The notes under the pieces were generated by a model. The model made no database searches, had not been told where the DNA came from, and was given only the letters and a program-made list of their open reading frames with translations. A program made the translations under genes and the position numbers. This document shows, piece by piece, positions 51,487 through 60,084 of a stretch of DNA of 64,000 nt; position 1 is the stretch's first letter; every line of letters starts with the position of its first letter. The stretch is from Alitiscatomonas aceti. Lineage in GTDB: Bacteria > Bacillota > Clostridia > Lachnospirales > Lachnospiraceae. The stretch spans positions 1-64,000 of the forward strand of contig NZ_JAOQJF010000009.1 in NCBI RefSeq assembly GCF_025567195.1. Reading direction: 5' to 3'.

Positions 51487-51999
51487 ATGAAAAGAATCGC
51501 AAAATTTGAAAAAATATCCTTTAAACAGTTTCTCACCGACTGGCAGTCAGAGCATCCCGATGACAGCGAGGACCGGATCCAGGAGATCTATGATTCCATC
51601 CGCCTTCCCCGCCGCGCCACCGCCGGTTCCGCCGGATACGATTTTTTTGCCCCCGCAGGCTTTTCCCTGGATCCGGGCCAGTGCACCAGGATCCTCACCG
51701 GGATCCGGGCCAGGATCGACGACGGCTGGGTCCTTAAGATCTATCCCAGGAGCGGTCTGGGCTTTAAATACCGTTTACAGCTGAATAATACGGTGGGGAT
51801 CATCGACAGTGATTATTATGGCTCCGACAATGAGGGGCATATCCAGATCAAGCTGACCAACGACAGCCGGGAGGGAAAGCGTCTGGAGGTAAAGGAAGGA
51901 ACGGGCTTTGCCCAGGGGATCTTCCTGGAATATGGGATCACCGTGGATGACGAGACGACGGAGGAAAGAAACGGCGGCTTTGGCAGCACCACCAGATAG
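51487..51999 (+). CDS. dut: dUTP diphosphatase
   Basis: 170 residues, trimeric dUTPase that keeps uracil out of DNA. All five motifs are visible: ATAGSAGYDFFA (1), YPRSGLGFKY (2), GIIDSDYYG (3), GTGFAQGIFL (4), RNGGFGSTTR (5). The N-terminal 45 residues (IAKFEKISFKQF) are a clostridial extension. An in-frame ATG at 51448 would add 13 residues; the start at 51487 gives the usual MKRIAKFEK beginning. AGGAG lies 14 bases upstream, rather far. Confidence 0.94.
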   Translation: MKRIAKFEKISFKQFLTDWQSEHPDDSEDRIQEIYDSIRLPRRATAGSAGYDFFAPAGFSLDPGQCTRILTGIRARIDDGWVLKIYPRSGLGFKYRLQLNNTVGIIDSDYYGSDNEGHIQIKLTNDSREGKRLEVKEGTGFAQGIFLEYGITVDDETTEERNGGFGSTTR

Positions 52000-52014
52000 G
52001 GACGGAGAGCGCAT

Positions 52015-52794
52015 ATGAAACAGAATTTCCGGAAACACTTAAGACCGCTGGCGGTCCTGGCAGCAGCGGCGCTCCTTCTTACAGGCTGCAAAGGAGTTAC
52101 AGAGGAGGAGAAGACCGCCCGGGAAAACGGGATCGCCCTTTTAGAAAGCGGCGACTACGAAGGGGCCCTGGACCAGTTTGAAGCGCTGATCCAGGACGCA
52201 GACCGGGTCACAGACTTTGAGGTGGATATCCTGAAATACCGGGCAGAAGCCGAATATGGTCTTAAGGACTATGAAGCTGCCGCCCATACGTATGATATCC
52301 TGAGCCAGATCGACAAAGAGCGGGCGGAATACGGCTATTTTGCCGCTCTGTCCCTGGCAAAGGCTGGGGATTCCGCCGGAGCCTGGGAAAAGCTGGAGCA
52401 GGGAAGGGCCTTGGACGAGGACGGAACGGCCCCGGGCTTCGCAGAGGCCATGACGGCTGTGGGAGAGGCATACCTGGATTCCGGCGATCAGGAACGGGCA
52501 GACGCCGTTTATACGGAGCTGATCCAGTCGGGGAAGGCCGGTACCTCTGTATATAACCGCCTGGCCATGGCGGAGATCAAGGCAGGGGACTATGAAACAG
52601 CCCTCAGCTATTGTGAGACAGGCCTGGCTCTTTCGGACCGGACGGCAGTCCGGGAGCTTAAATTCAACCAGGCGGTCTGTTTTGAGCATCTGGGCCAGTA
52701 CCAGAAGGCTCTGGAGCTGTTCCAGGCATATACGGAAGAGTTTGGAAGCGATGAAGCGGCGGAGCATGAGATCGCCTTTTTGAAGACGAGATAG
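52015..52794 (+). CDS. TPR-repeat lipoprotein
   Basis: 259 residues. Lipoprotein signal MKQNFRKHLRPLAVL ending LLLTGC. The rest is tetratricopeptide repeats (GIALLESGDYEGALDQFEAL, AEAEYGLKDYEAAAHTYDIL, AEIKAGDYETALSYCETGL, CFEHLGQYQKALELFQAY). It is expected on the outer face as a scaffold. It lies 15 bases after dut and 9 before hflX, so it is co-transcribed. Confidence 0.9.
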   Translation: MKQNFRKHLRPLAVLAAAALLLTGCKGVTEEEKTARENGIALLESGDYEGALDQFEALIQDADRVTDFEVDILKYRAEAEYGLKDYEAAAHTYDILSQIDKERAEYGYFAALSLAKAGDSAGAWEKLEQGRALDEDGTAPGFAEAMTAVGEAYLDSGDQERADAVYTELIQSGKAGTSVYNRLAMAEIKAGDYETALSYCETGLALSDRTAVRELKFNQAVCFEHLGQYQKALELFQAYTEEFGSDEAAEHEIAFLKTR

Positions 52795-52803
52795 GAGTTT
52801 TTC

Positions 52804-54054
52804 ATGGCAGAAATGATTGAATTAAAGGAGCAGGAGGAACGGGTGATCCTGGTGGCCGTGAGCACCGGAGAGGACGATGATACGGCCGCCTCGGTGGACG
52901 AGCTGGAGGAGCTGGCGTCTACGGCGGGGGCCGTTACGGTGGGAAAGGTGATCCAGAACCGGGAGAACGTCCATCCAGGGACGTATCTGGGGAAGGGAAA
53001 GATCGAAGAAGTGAAGGAGCTTTTATGGGAGCTGGACGCCACAGGCATTATCTGTGACGACGAGCTTTCCCCGGCCCAGCTTAAAAACCTGGAGGACGCC
53101 CTGGATACGAAGGTCATGGACCGCACCATGGTGATCCTGGATATTTTCGCATCCCGGGCCAGGACCAGGGAGGGAAAGATCCAGGTGGAGCTGGCCCAGC
53201 TCCGGTACCGGGCCGTGCGCCTGGTGGGGCTCAGAAATTCCCTGTCCCGTCTGGGAGGAGGGATCGGCACCAGGGGACCGGGAGAGAAGAAGCTGGAGGT
53301 GGACCGGCGTCTGATCCATGAGCGCATCAGCCAGCTGAAGTCTGAGCTGGAGGATGTGAAGCGCCACCGGGAGGTGGTGCGGAAAAAAAGAGAAAACGGA
53401 GGGGCCTTGACGGCGGCCATCGTGGGCTATACCAACGCGGGAAAATCCACGCTGTTAAACCGTCTGACCCAGGCTGGGATCCTGGCCGAGGACAAGCTGT
53501 TCGCCACTCTGGACCCCACCACCCGGGCCCTTACCCTGCCCGGAGGCGAGCGGGTCCTTTTAACGGATACGGTAGGCTTTATCCGGAAGCTCCCCCACCA
53601 TCTGATCGAAGCCTTTAAGAGCACTCTGGAGGAGGCAAAGTACAGCGATGTGATCCTCCATGTGGTGGACTGCTCCAATCCCCAGATGGATATGCAGATG
53701 CATGTGGTCTATGAGACTTTGCGCCAGCTGGAGATCACAGATAAGGAGATCGTCACTGTGTTCAACAAGATCGACCGGGAGGGAGCCGATACCGCAGGCC
53801 GGGATATGGCAGCCGATTACCGGGTGAAGATCTCTGCAAAGACGGGAGAGGGGCTCCCGGACCTTCTGGGCGTCCTGGAGACCATCCTCCGGAGCCGGAG
53901 GATCTATTTTGAAAAGGTGTTCTCCTATGCAGAGGCCGGGCGGATCCAGCGGATCCGGAAAAACGGCCGCCTCCTGTCAGAGGAATATAAGGAGGACGGG
54001 ATCCATGTGACGGCCTACGTGCCGGTGGAGCTGTTTGAGGAGCTGTACCGGTAA
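52804..54054 (+). CDS. hflX: Ribosome-associated GTPase HflX
   Basis: 416 residues. The N-terminal HflX domain (GKVIQNRENVHPGTYLGKGKIEEVKEL, DDELSPAQLKNLEDAL, DIFASRARTREGKIQVELAQLRY) is followed by a coiled coil and the G domain: G1 GYTNAGKST, G3 DTVGFIRKLPHHLIEAFKSTLEE, G4 NKID. HflX splits stalled ribosomes in stress. No terminator lies before it; it is in the dut operon. A strong inverted repeat follows the stop. Confidence 0.96.
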   Translation: MAEMIELKEQEERVILVAVSTGEDDDTAASVDELEELASTAGAVTVGKVIQNRENVHPGTYLGKGKIEEVKELLWELDATGIICDDELSPAQLKNLEDALDTKVMDRTMVILDIFASRARTREGKIQVELAQLRYRAVRLVGLRNSLSRLGGGIGTRGPGEKKLEVDRRLIHERISQLKSELEDVKRHREVVRKKRENGGALTAAIVGYTNAGKSTLLNRLTQAGILAEDKLFATLDPTTRALTLPGGERVLLTDTVGFIRKLPHHLIEAFKSTLEEAKYSDVILHVVDCSNPQMDMQMHVVYETLRQLEITDKEIVTVFNKIDREGADTAGRDMAADYRVKISAKTGEGLPDLLGVLETILRSRRIYFEKVFSYAEAGRIQRIRKNGRLLSEEYKEDGIHVTAYVPVELFEELYR

Positions 54055-54108
54055 AGAGAGATACAGAAAGGGATATGCACATACCTGGTGGATAACCTGT
54101 GGATAACT

Positions 54109-54155
54109 ACACAATATCTGGTTTATGATAAAAATAAGAAAACCAGATATTGTGT
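54109..54155 (+). promoter_or_regulatory. Two NrdR-box-like sites forming a 16-bp inverted repeat
   Basis: ACACAATATCTGGTTT (54109-54124) and AAACCAGATATTGTGT (54140-54155) each match 13 of 16 positions of the NrdR box (acaCwAtATaTwGtgt). Their centres are 31 bp apart, the spacing typical of NrdR pairs. The second box overlaps the -35 of the nrdD promoter. The pair is also a perfect hairpin followed by TTTTTATTT, so it could end hflX transcripts as well. Confidence 0.8.
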
Positions 54156-54178
54156 TTTTATTTCGGCTCTGCTATAAT
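54150..54178 (+). promoter_or_regulatory. Promoter of the second nrdD
   Basis: TTGTGT (54150-54155), 17-base spacer, TATAAT (54173-54178). The -35 lies in the second NrdR-like box. Confidence 0.75.
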
Positions 54179-54221
54179 AGGGAATACGACATTGGCGATA
54201 TCCGAAGAAAGGGGAATATAG

Positions 54222-56666
54222 ATGATACAGGTCATCAAGCGCGATGGTGAGATCGCGGATTTTAATTTAGGGAAGATCACAGAAGCAATCAAGAAAGCCT
54301 TTAAAGCCACAAAAAAGGACTACAACAATGAGATCCTGGAGCTTTTATCCCTCCGGGTAACGGCAGATTTCCAGAATAAGATGAAGGACGGAAGGATCTC
54401 TGTGGAGCAGATCCAGGACAGCGCGGAGCACGTGCTGGAGGAGACCGGATATACGGATGTGGCAAAGGCTTATATTTTATATAGAAAACAGCGGGAGAGG
54501 ATCCGCAATATGAAAAACACCATCCTGGATTATAAGGATGTGGTGAACAGCTATGTGAAGGTAGAGGACTGGCGTGTGAAGGAAAATTCCACAGTTACAT
54601 ATTCTGTGGGCGGACTGATCTTAAGCAACTCAGGGGCGATCACGGCCAACTACTGGCTGTCGGAGATCTATGACACAGAGATCGCCGAGGCCCACAGGAG
54701 CGGAGACCTGCATCTCCATGACCTGTCCATGCTTACCGGATACTGCGCCGGCTGGTCCTTAAAGCAGCTGATCATGGAGGGACTGGGCGGGATCCCTGGA
54801 AAGATCACCTCCTCCCCGGCAAGGCACCTTTCCGTGCTGTGCAACCAGATGGTGAATTTCCTGGGGATCATGCAGAACGAATGGGCCGGAGCCCAGGCGT
54901 TTTCTTCCTTTGATACATACCTGGCGCCCTTTGTACGGACGGACCACCTGGACTATCCGGCAGTGAAGAAATGCATCGAATCCTTTATTTATGGCGTCAA
55001 TACCCCCAGCCGCTGGGGCACCCAGGCTCCATTCTCCAACATCACCCTGGACTGGACGGTGCCGGACGATATGGCCAATATGCCGGCTATCGTAGGTGGA
55101 AAGGAAATGGACTTCACCTACGGAGACTGCAAGGCGGAGATGGATATGATCAACCGGGCCTTCATTGAGACCATGATCGAGGGAGATGCCAATGGCCGCG
55201 GCTTCCAGTATCCGATCCCTACTTACTCCATCACAAAGGATTTCGACTGGTCCGACAATCTGAACAACCGGCTGCTGTTTGAAATGACCGCCAAATACGG
55301 CACTCCGTATTTCTCCAACTATATCAACAGCGATATGCAGCCCAGCGACGTGCGCAGCATGTGCTGCCGCCTGCGCCTGGATCTGCGGGAGCTGCGGAAA
55401 AAGACCGGCGGCTTCTTTGGTTCCGGAGAGAGTACAGGCTCTGTGGGCGTTGTGACCATCAACATCCCCAGGATTGCATATCTGGCAAAGGATGAAGACG
55501 ATTTTTACGAGCGTCTGGACCATATGATGGACATCGCGGCCCGCTCCTTAAAGATCAAGCGGGAAGTGATCACAAAGCTTCTGGACGGCGGCCTGTACCC
55601 CTACACCAAGCGGTATCTGGGCACCTTTAAGAACCATTTCTCCACCATTGGTCTTATCGGTATGAACGAGGCATGCTTAAATGCCCGGTGGATCCGGAAG
55701 GATCTGGTGAGCCCGGAGGCCCAGAGGTTTACAAAGAACGTGCTGAACCATATGCGGGACCGTCTTGTGATCTACCAGGAGGAGTACGGCGATCTGTACA
55801 ACCTGGAGGCAACTCCGGCGGAGTCCACCACCTATCGTCTGGCCAGACATGACAAGGAAAAATATCCGGATATCATCACCGCCGGGTGTGAGAAGGATGG
55901 AACGCCCTATTATACAAACAGCTCCCACCTTCCGGTATCCTATACAGCGGATGTGTTTGACGCCCTGGATATCCAGGACGAGCTGCAGACCCTGTATACC
56001 TCCGGTACGGTGTTCCATGCGTTCCTGGGCGAAAAGCTGCCCGACTGGAAGGCAGCGGCCAAGCTGGTACGGACCATTGCAGAAAATTATAAGCTTCCTT
56101 ACTATACGCTGTCTCCCACCTACTCCATCTGCCGGGAACACGGCTACTTGAACGGTGAACACTTCACCTGCCCCGTATGCGGGGAAAAGGCAGAGGTTTA
56201 CAGCCGGATCACCGGCTACTACCGTCCGGTCCAGAACTGGAACGATGGAAAGACCCAGGAGTATAAGGAAAGAAAGATGTACGACATCGGCCATTCCGTC
56301 TTAAAGAGATCCCCGGAGGCTTCCAGGGAGATCGCCCAGGCCATCCATCAGGCCAGGGAAGAGATCCAGGAGGCCAGAAATGAGGGAAAGGCCGGAAATG
56401 AAGGGAAGGCCAAGGAGCCGTCCATGATCCCCCAGGGAAACGGCGCTTTCCTCTTTACCACCAAGACCTGCCCAAACTGTAAGATCGCCAAAGAATTTTT
56501 AAAGGATGAGCAGTACCAGGTGGTGGATGCAGAAGAAAATCCAGAGCTTTCCGACGCCTATGGGATCATGCAGGCGCCTACACTGGTGCTTGTAAAGGAT
56601 GGAGAGATCAGAAAATTTGTTAATGCGTCAAATATCAAAAAATACGTGGATTCCAGAAAAAAATAA
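54222..56666 (+). CDS. nrdD: Class III ribonucleotide reductase with fused thioredoxin-like domain
   Basis: 814 residues. ATP-cone at residues 1-95 (IQVIKRDGEIADFNLGKITEA), glycyl radical barrel with DLHLHDLSMLTGYCAGWS, NIPRIAYLA and AESTTYRLARHDKE, zinc motif near CREHGYLNGEHFTCPVCG and the radical glycine in RITGYYRPV. After a Glu/Lys-rich linker (residues 705-735) comes a thioredoxin/NrdH-like domain (FTTKTCPNCKIAKEFLKDEQ, CPNC motif, ending FVNASNIKKYVDSRK). This suggests a thioredoxin-type electron donor instead of formate. It differs from nrdD at 36130. No activase gene lies next to it. Confidence 0.94.
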   Translation: MIQVIKRDGEIADFNLGKITEAIKKAFKATKKDYNNEILELLSLRVTADFQNKMKDGRISVEQIQDSAEHVLEETGYTDVAKAYILYRKQRERIRNMKNTILDYKDVVNSYVKVEDWRVKENSTVTYSVGGLILSNSGAITANYWLSEIYDTEIAEAHRSGDLHLHDLSMLTGYCAGWSLKQLIMEGLGGIPGKITSSPARHLSVLCNQMVNFLGIMQNEWAGAQAFSSFDTYLAPFVRTDHLDYPAVKKCIESFIYGVNTPSRWGTQAPFSNITLDWTVPDDMANMPAIVGGKEMDFTYGDCKAEMDMINRAFIETMIEGDANGRGFQYPIPTYSITKDFDWSDNLNNRLLFEMTAKYGTPYFSNYINSDMQPSDVRSMCCRLRLDLRELRKKTGGFFGSGESTGSVGVVTINIPRIAYLAKDEDDFYERLDHMMDIAARSLKIKREVITKLLDGGLYPYTKRYLGTFKNHFSTIGLIGMNEACLNARWIRKDLVSPEAQRFTKNVLNHMRDRLVIYQEEYGDLYNLEATPAESTTYRLARHDKEKYPDIITAGCEKDGTPYYTNSSHLPVSYTADVFDALDIQDELQTLYTSGTVFHAFLGEKLPDWKAAAKLVRTIAENYKLPYYTLSPTYSICREHGYLNGEHFTCPVCGEKAEVYSRITGYYRPVQNWNDGKTQEYKERKMYDIGHSVLKRSPEASREIAQAIHQAREEIQEARNEGKAGNEGKAKEPSMIPQGNGAFLFTTKTCPNCKIAKEFLKDEQYQVVDAEENPELSDAYGIMQAPTLVLVKDGEIRKFVNASNIKKYVDSRKK

Positions 56667-56696
56667 ATTTTAGATGGAATGGATCGGTTAAATGGG

Positions 56697-56741
56697 AACC
56701 GGGAAACGGCCAGGTCACAGGCTGTCTCCCGGTTTCTGCTT
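56697..56741 (+). terminator. Terminator of the second nrdD
   Basis: AACCGGGA (56697-56704) pairs with TCCCGGTT (56727-56734), followed by TCTGCTTT. The gap to the next gene (56667-56909) holds no convincing gene; a TTGTTG/TAAATT promoter (56799-56827, 17-base spacer) is likely for the next operon. Confidence 0.75.
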
Positions 56742-56909
56742 TATAAGGGAAAAATCTTACGATTTGAGGAAAAATTCTATAATAATTCGGATAATATCTT
56801 GTTGATTCCAGGAAAATATGGTAAATTAAGAGTGAAAGTTGGAAATCAACGGAAGTTTTTGTAACTGGCAGATCATGTTTCGTGTTTCGGCACAGATAGG
56901 AGTTGGGGG

Positions 56910-58076
56910 ATGAAGAGAAATAAATTGTATTATATTTTGTTCGTGCTGTATATTCTGGCTACGGCGTTTGTTCTTTATGTCAATGGGATCTTTACGGGAA
57001 ATGTGGCATCGTTCCTGAACCTGGCCATCAACGGCGTATTCCTTCTGGTGATAGGGATCCTGTTCGTGATCTGCGGTTTCAGCTTTGCCAGGCTTAACCG
57101 GTGCACCGACGAGCTGGTCCGGGTCACAGAGGAGATCCAGAAAGAATACAAAGAGGCAGGGGAAAAGAACCTGTGGGCCAGCTACTGTGAACGCAAGGAG
57201 CTGTTCCAGGATGTGGCTTTAAAGGATGCCTTTGGAAAGTACCTGATGCGGATGAAGACATTAAAGACCCGGTACGGGTATACCTCTGTCTGTGATGTGG
57301 AGGAGTACATAAACGAGGATCTGCTGGACCAGGCGGGCATGACCCACTTTAATTCGGCCATGGGCGGGACTCTCACCGGCCTTGGCATCCTGGGAACCTT
57401 CCTGGGGCTTTCCATGGGACTGGGATCCTTCAACGGAAACGATATCTACACCATTTCCGACAATGTGGGCCCGCTGCTTTCGGGCATGAAGGTGGCCTTC
57501 CACACATCGGTATACGGTATTTTCTTCTCTCTGGTATTTAATTTTGTATACCGGAGCCTGATGGCAGACGCTTATGGAAAGATGGACGGCTTTCTGGCAG
57601 CCTTCCGTCAGTGCGTTCTTCCCCAGCCGGTGTCAGAGCGGGAAAATTCCGCTTCCATGCTGGTGTACCAGGCGGGAATGGCCGATTCCATGAAAAAGAT
57701 CATGGAGCTTTTAAAGGGAAATGCCGAGGAGCAGACCCGTGGCGTGGAGCGGATCGTGGCCCAGGTGATGGAAACACTGGAATACTCTATGGGAGCCAGC
57801 TTTGCCAGTCTGGGGGATACCATGAGATCTGCCGGCGAGGCCCAGATGGCCTATGCAGAATCCGGCAGACAGCTGACGGAGGCAGCAGAGAAGCTTCTGG
57901 ATTCCAGCCGTGCCCTCCAGGCCTCGGTGGCTCAGGAGATGGAGCGCCAGGTGGCCTTTGCCAGAGAGTTGCGGGAGCAGAAGGAGGACCTGGCAGCAGC
58001 CTGCCGGGAGATGACTGAAGACGTGGGAAACCAGATCCACACCTTTCATCAAATGAGGAATCTGTATGAAAAATAG
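56910..58076 (+). CDS. MotA/TolQ/ExbB-type proton channel (ZorA-like)
   Basis: 388 residues. Two N-terminal membrane helices (residues 7-25 and 32-58) precede a cytoplasmic part and two more helices (GGTLTGLGILGTFLGLSMGLG, then VAFHTSVYGIFFSLVFNFVY) in the MotA/ExbB pattern. The C-terminal 150 residues are a long amphipathic helix with heptads. It shares the layout of ZorA from Zorya defence, which has a long tail, but this tail is shorter. It overlaps the next gene by 11 bases. No other Zorya gene is near. The partner is the OmpA-domain protein. Confidence 0.85.
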   Translation: MKRNKLYYILFVLYILATAFVLYVNGIFTGNVASFLNLAINGVFLLVIGILFVICGFSFARLNRCTDELVRVTEEIQKEYKEAGEKNLWASYCERKELFQDVALKDAFGKYLMRMKTLKTRYGYTSVCDVEEYINEDLLDQAGMTHFNSAMGGTLTGLGILGTFLGLSMGLGSFNGNDIYTISDNVGPLLSGMKVAFHTSVYGIFFSLVFNFVYRSLMADAYGKMDGFLAAFRQCVLPQPVSERENSASMLVYQAGMADSMKKIMELLKGNAEEQTRGVERIVAQVMETLEYSMGASFASLGDTMRSAGEAQMAYAESGRQLTEAAEKLLDSSRALQASVAQEMERQVAFARELREQKEDLAAACREMTEDVGNQIHTFHQMRNLYEK

Positions 58077-58983
58077 AAGAAAAAACAGGGAGGCCTTTGG
58101 GGAACACAGCTACTGGCAGTCCTACTCGGATATGATGGCAGCGCTGCTTCTGGTGTTTGTGCTGATCATCGCCATCACCCTTTCCATCTACCGCCAGAAG
58201 ACCGTGGACCTGGACCAGGCCAGGCTGGACCTCAATGCAGCCCAGACCAAGCTGGACCAGGCGGCTCTGGAGCTGGAGGATTTCCGGGCAAAGATCGAGC
58301 TTTCCAACGAGGAACTGAATAAGTCCCTGGCAGAGCTCCAGGAGGCCTACGCCCAGGCAGCTCTGACAGAAGAGGAGTTAAATAAGGCGTATCTGGAGAT
58401 CGAGGATGCCCAGAATGAGCTGGAGGTAACGAAGAGTGAGCTCCAGGATATTGTGGGGATCCGCACAGATATCATCGGAGCCCTTCAGTCGGCCTTCAAT
58501 AACTCTGCCATGTCCGTGGATGCCCAGACCGGCTCCATTACCTTCTCCTCGGATGTGCTTTTTAACTATAACAGCGCCGTTCTGACGGATGCCAGCAAAC
58601 AGACCCTCAGGGAAACGATCCCCATGTACCTGGGCGTTCTTTTAAGGGACGAATACCAGGATTACATTGCGGAGATCATCATCGAGGGCCATACGGATAC
58701 GGTGGGAAGCTATCTGAGCAATCAGCAGCTTTCCTATAACCGGGCCAATTCTGTGGCCAGGTTCTGTCTGGATTCCGGCAACGGCTTAAACGAGACGGAG
58801 ATCGCCAGGCTCCAGCAGGTGCTGACGGTCAACGGCCGTTCCTTCAGCAACCCGGTGTATACCGCAGAGGCTCCGGGAGCGGAGCTTCAGGTGGACATGG
58901 ACGCTTCCAGGCGGGTGGAGATCAAGTTCCGGCTGAAGGAGGACGAGATGATCGAAAAGATCTCGGAGATCCTGAGAGACTAG
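58066..58983 (+). CDS. MotB/OmpA-type stator partner (ZorB-like)
   Basis: 305 residues. One membrane helix (residues 24-42) begins with the MotB-type Asp in YSDMMAALLLVFVLI, which carries protons. A long coiled coil follows (LDQARLDLNAAQTKLDQAAL, LNKSLAELQEAYAQAALTEEEL). The C-terminal OmpA domain has IIIEGHTDTVGSYLSNQQLSYNRANSVARF and RVEIKFRL, the peptidoglycan-binding motif. Together with the upstream gene it forms a stator-like complex of unknown job, anchored to the wall. Confidence 0.9.
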   Translation: MKNRRKNREAFGEHSYWQSYSDMMAALLLVFVLIIAITLSIYRQKTVDLDQARLDLNAAQTKLDQAALELEDFRAKIELSNEELNKSLAELQEAYAQAALTEEELNKAYLEIEDAQNELEVTKSELQDIVGIRTDIIGALQSAFNNSAMSVDAQTGSITFSSDVLFNYNSAVLTDASKQTLRETIPMYLGVLLRDEYQDYIAEIIIEGHTDTVGSYLSNQQLSYNRANSVARFCLDSGNGLNETEIARLQQVLTVNGRSFSNPVYTAEAPGAELQVDMDASRRVEIKFRLKEDEMIEKISEILRD

Positions 58984-59018
58984 AGGAAAATCAGGGAAAA
59001 ATAGGAATAGAAGCGGAA

Positions 59019-59043
59019 CGAGGGGACGGGAACTGTCCCCTCG
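59019..59043 (+). terminator. Hairpin after the stator pair
   Basis: CGAGGGGAC and GTCCCCTCG form a 9-bp stem. No T-run follows; the promoter of yitT begins directly after. Confidence 0.65.
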
Positions 59044-59072
59044 TTGACGTATGTCCGGCATTTTGCTATACT
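59044..59072 (+). promoter_or_regulatory. yitT promoter
   Basis: TTGACG (59044-59049), 17-base spacer, TATACT (59067-59072). Confidence 0.85.
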
Positions 59073-59117
59073 GAAAGAGAGTGTTTTCACTATTATCTGG
59101 AAAGGAATGAAAGGGGC

Positions 59118-59993
59118 ATGACAAAAATAAGAGGAAGAGTGAAGGAACTATGGCTGGATTTTCTGTATGATATTGCCGGTGGATTTTTACAGGCAGTGGC
59201 TCTCCACTGCTTCATCGACAGCATCGACATCGCCCCTGGAGGCGCCACCGGCCTGGCCATCCTTCTGAACCGGTTCACCTCCCTGCCCATCGGTATCCTG
59301 ACGTTTGCAGTGAATGTCCCGCTTCTGATCGCTGCATGGATCTATCTGGGGAAGGGGCGGACCATAAAGACCCTGAAGACAGTGGCGGTGCTGACGGTGA
59401 TCCTGGACTTCATCATCACGCCTTATGTGCCGGTCTATACGGGAGACAAGATGGTGTCCTGTATTTTTGGCGGCGTGCTTATGGGAGCCAGTCTGGCCGT
59501 GGTGTTCATGCGCGGCTCCACCACCGGAGGCGGTGACATCGCAGCCAAGCTGCTTCAGAAGTACCGGCCCCATATGCAGACGGGGACGGCAGTGATGCTG
59601 ACGGATATGGTGATCATCGGCGCATCCATGGTGGTGTTCGGAAATATCGAATCCGGTCTTTACGGCCTTATTAATATGGTGGTGTCCACCTATGTGATCG
59701 ATATCATGCTTTATGGTATGAATAAGAGTACCATGGTGACGGTGATGTCCCCCAAGGTCCAGGAGATCGGCGACCAGCTGATGGAGCATCTGGGCCGGGG
59801 CTGTACCTTCTTTAAGAGCCGCGGCGGCTACGCCAAGGTGGAGGGAGAGACCCTGATCTGTGTGGTGGACCGGAAGCAGTTTTATAAGGCGAAAAAGATC
59901 ATCTACGGCATCGACGAGGATGCGTTTGTGATCGTTTCCGAGGCCAAAGAGGTGTATGGAGAAGGCTTTCTGGATTCCGACTGGGAGGTATAA
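59118..59993 (+). CDS. YitT family membrane protein
   Basis: 291 residues. Five or six membrane helices in residues 12-200 (DSIDIAPGGATGLAILLNRFTSLPIGILTFAVNVPLLI; GASLAVVFMRGSTTGGGDIAAKLLQ) and a C-terminal DUF2179 domain (GRGCTFFKSRGGYAKVEGE, KAKKIIYGIDEDAFVIVSEAKEVYGEGF). Function is unknown; probably membrane transport or signalling. GAAAGG precedes the ATG. Confidence 0.92.
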   Translation: MTKIRGRVKELWLDFLYDIAGGFLQAVALHCFIDSIDIAPGGATGLAILLNRFTSLPIGILTFAVNVPLLIAAWIYLGKGRTIKTLKTVAVLTVILDFIITPYVPVYTGDKMVSCIFGGVLMGASLAVVFMRGSTTGGGDIAAKLLQKYRPHMQTGTAVMLTDMVIIGASMVVFGNIESGLYGLINMVVSTYVIDIMLYGMNKSTMVTVMSPKVQEIGDQLMEHLGRGCTFFKSRGGYAKVEGETLICVVDRKQFYKAKKIIYGIDEDAFVIVSEAKEVYGEGFLDSDWEV

Positions 59994-60012
59994 GGTTCCG
60001 GAGAGAAAAGAA

Positions 60013-60058
60013 AAAACGGCAGACGGGCAGGATCTTTATCCGCCCGGACTGCCGCTTT
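60013..60058. terminator. Bidirectional terminator
   Basis: CGGCAG..CGGGC pairs with GCCCG..CTGCCG, flanked by A-run on one side and T-run on the other. It ends yitT (plus) and the reductase (minus). Confidence 0.85.
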
Positions 60059-60084
60059 TTATATCAGATATTTTTATTGAAAAC

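Noticed and set aside
56679..56864. A 61-codon frame after the second nrdD
   Set aside because: It spans the terminator and promoter region and has no ribosome site.
56910..58983. Complete Zorya system
   Set aside because: Only the two stator-like genes are present; no zorC, zorD or zorE on either side.
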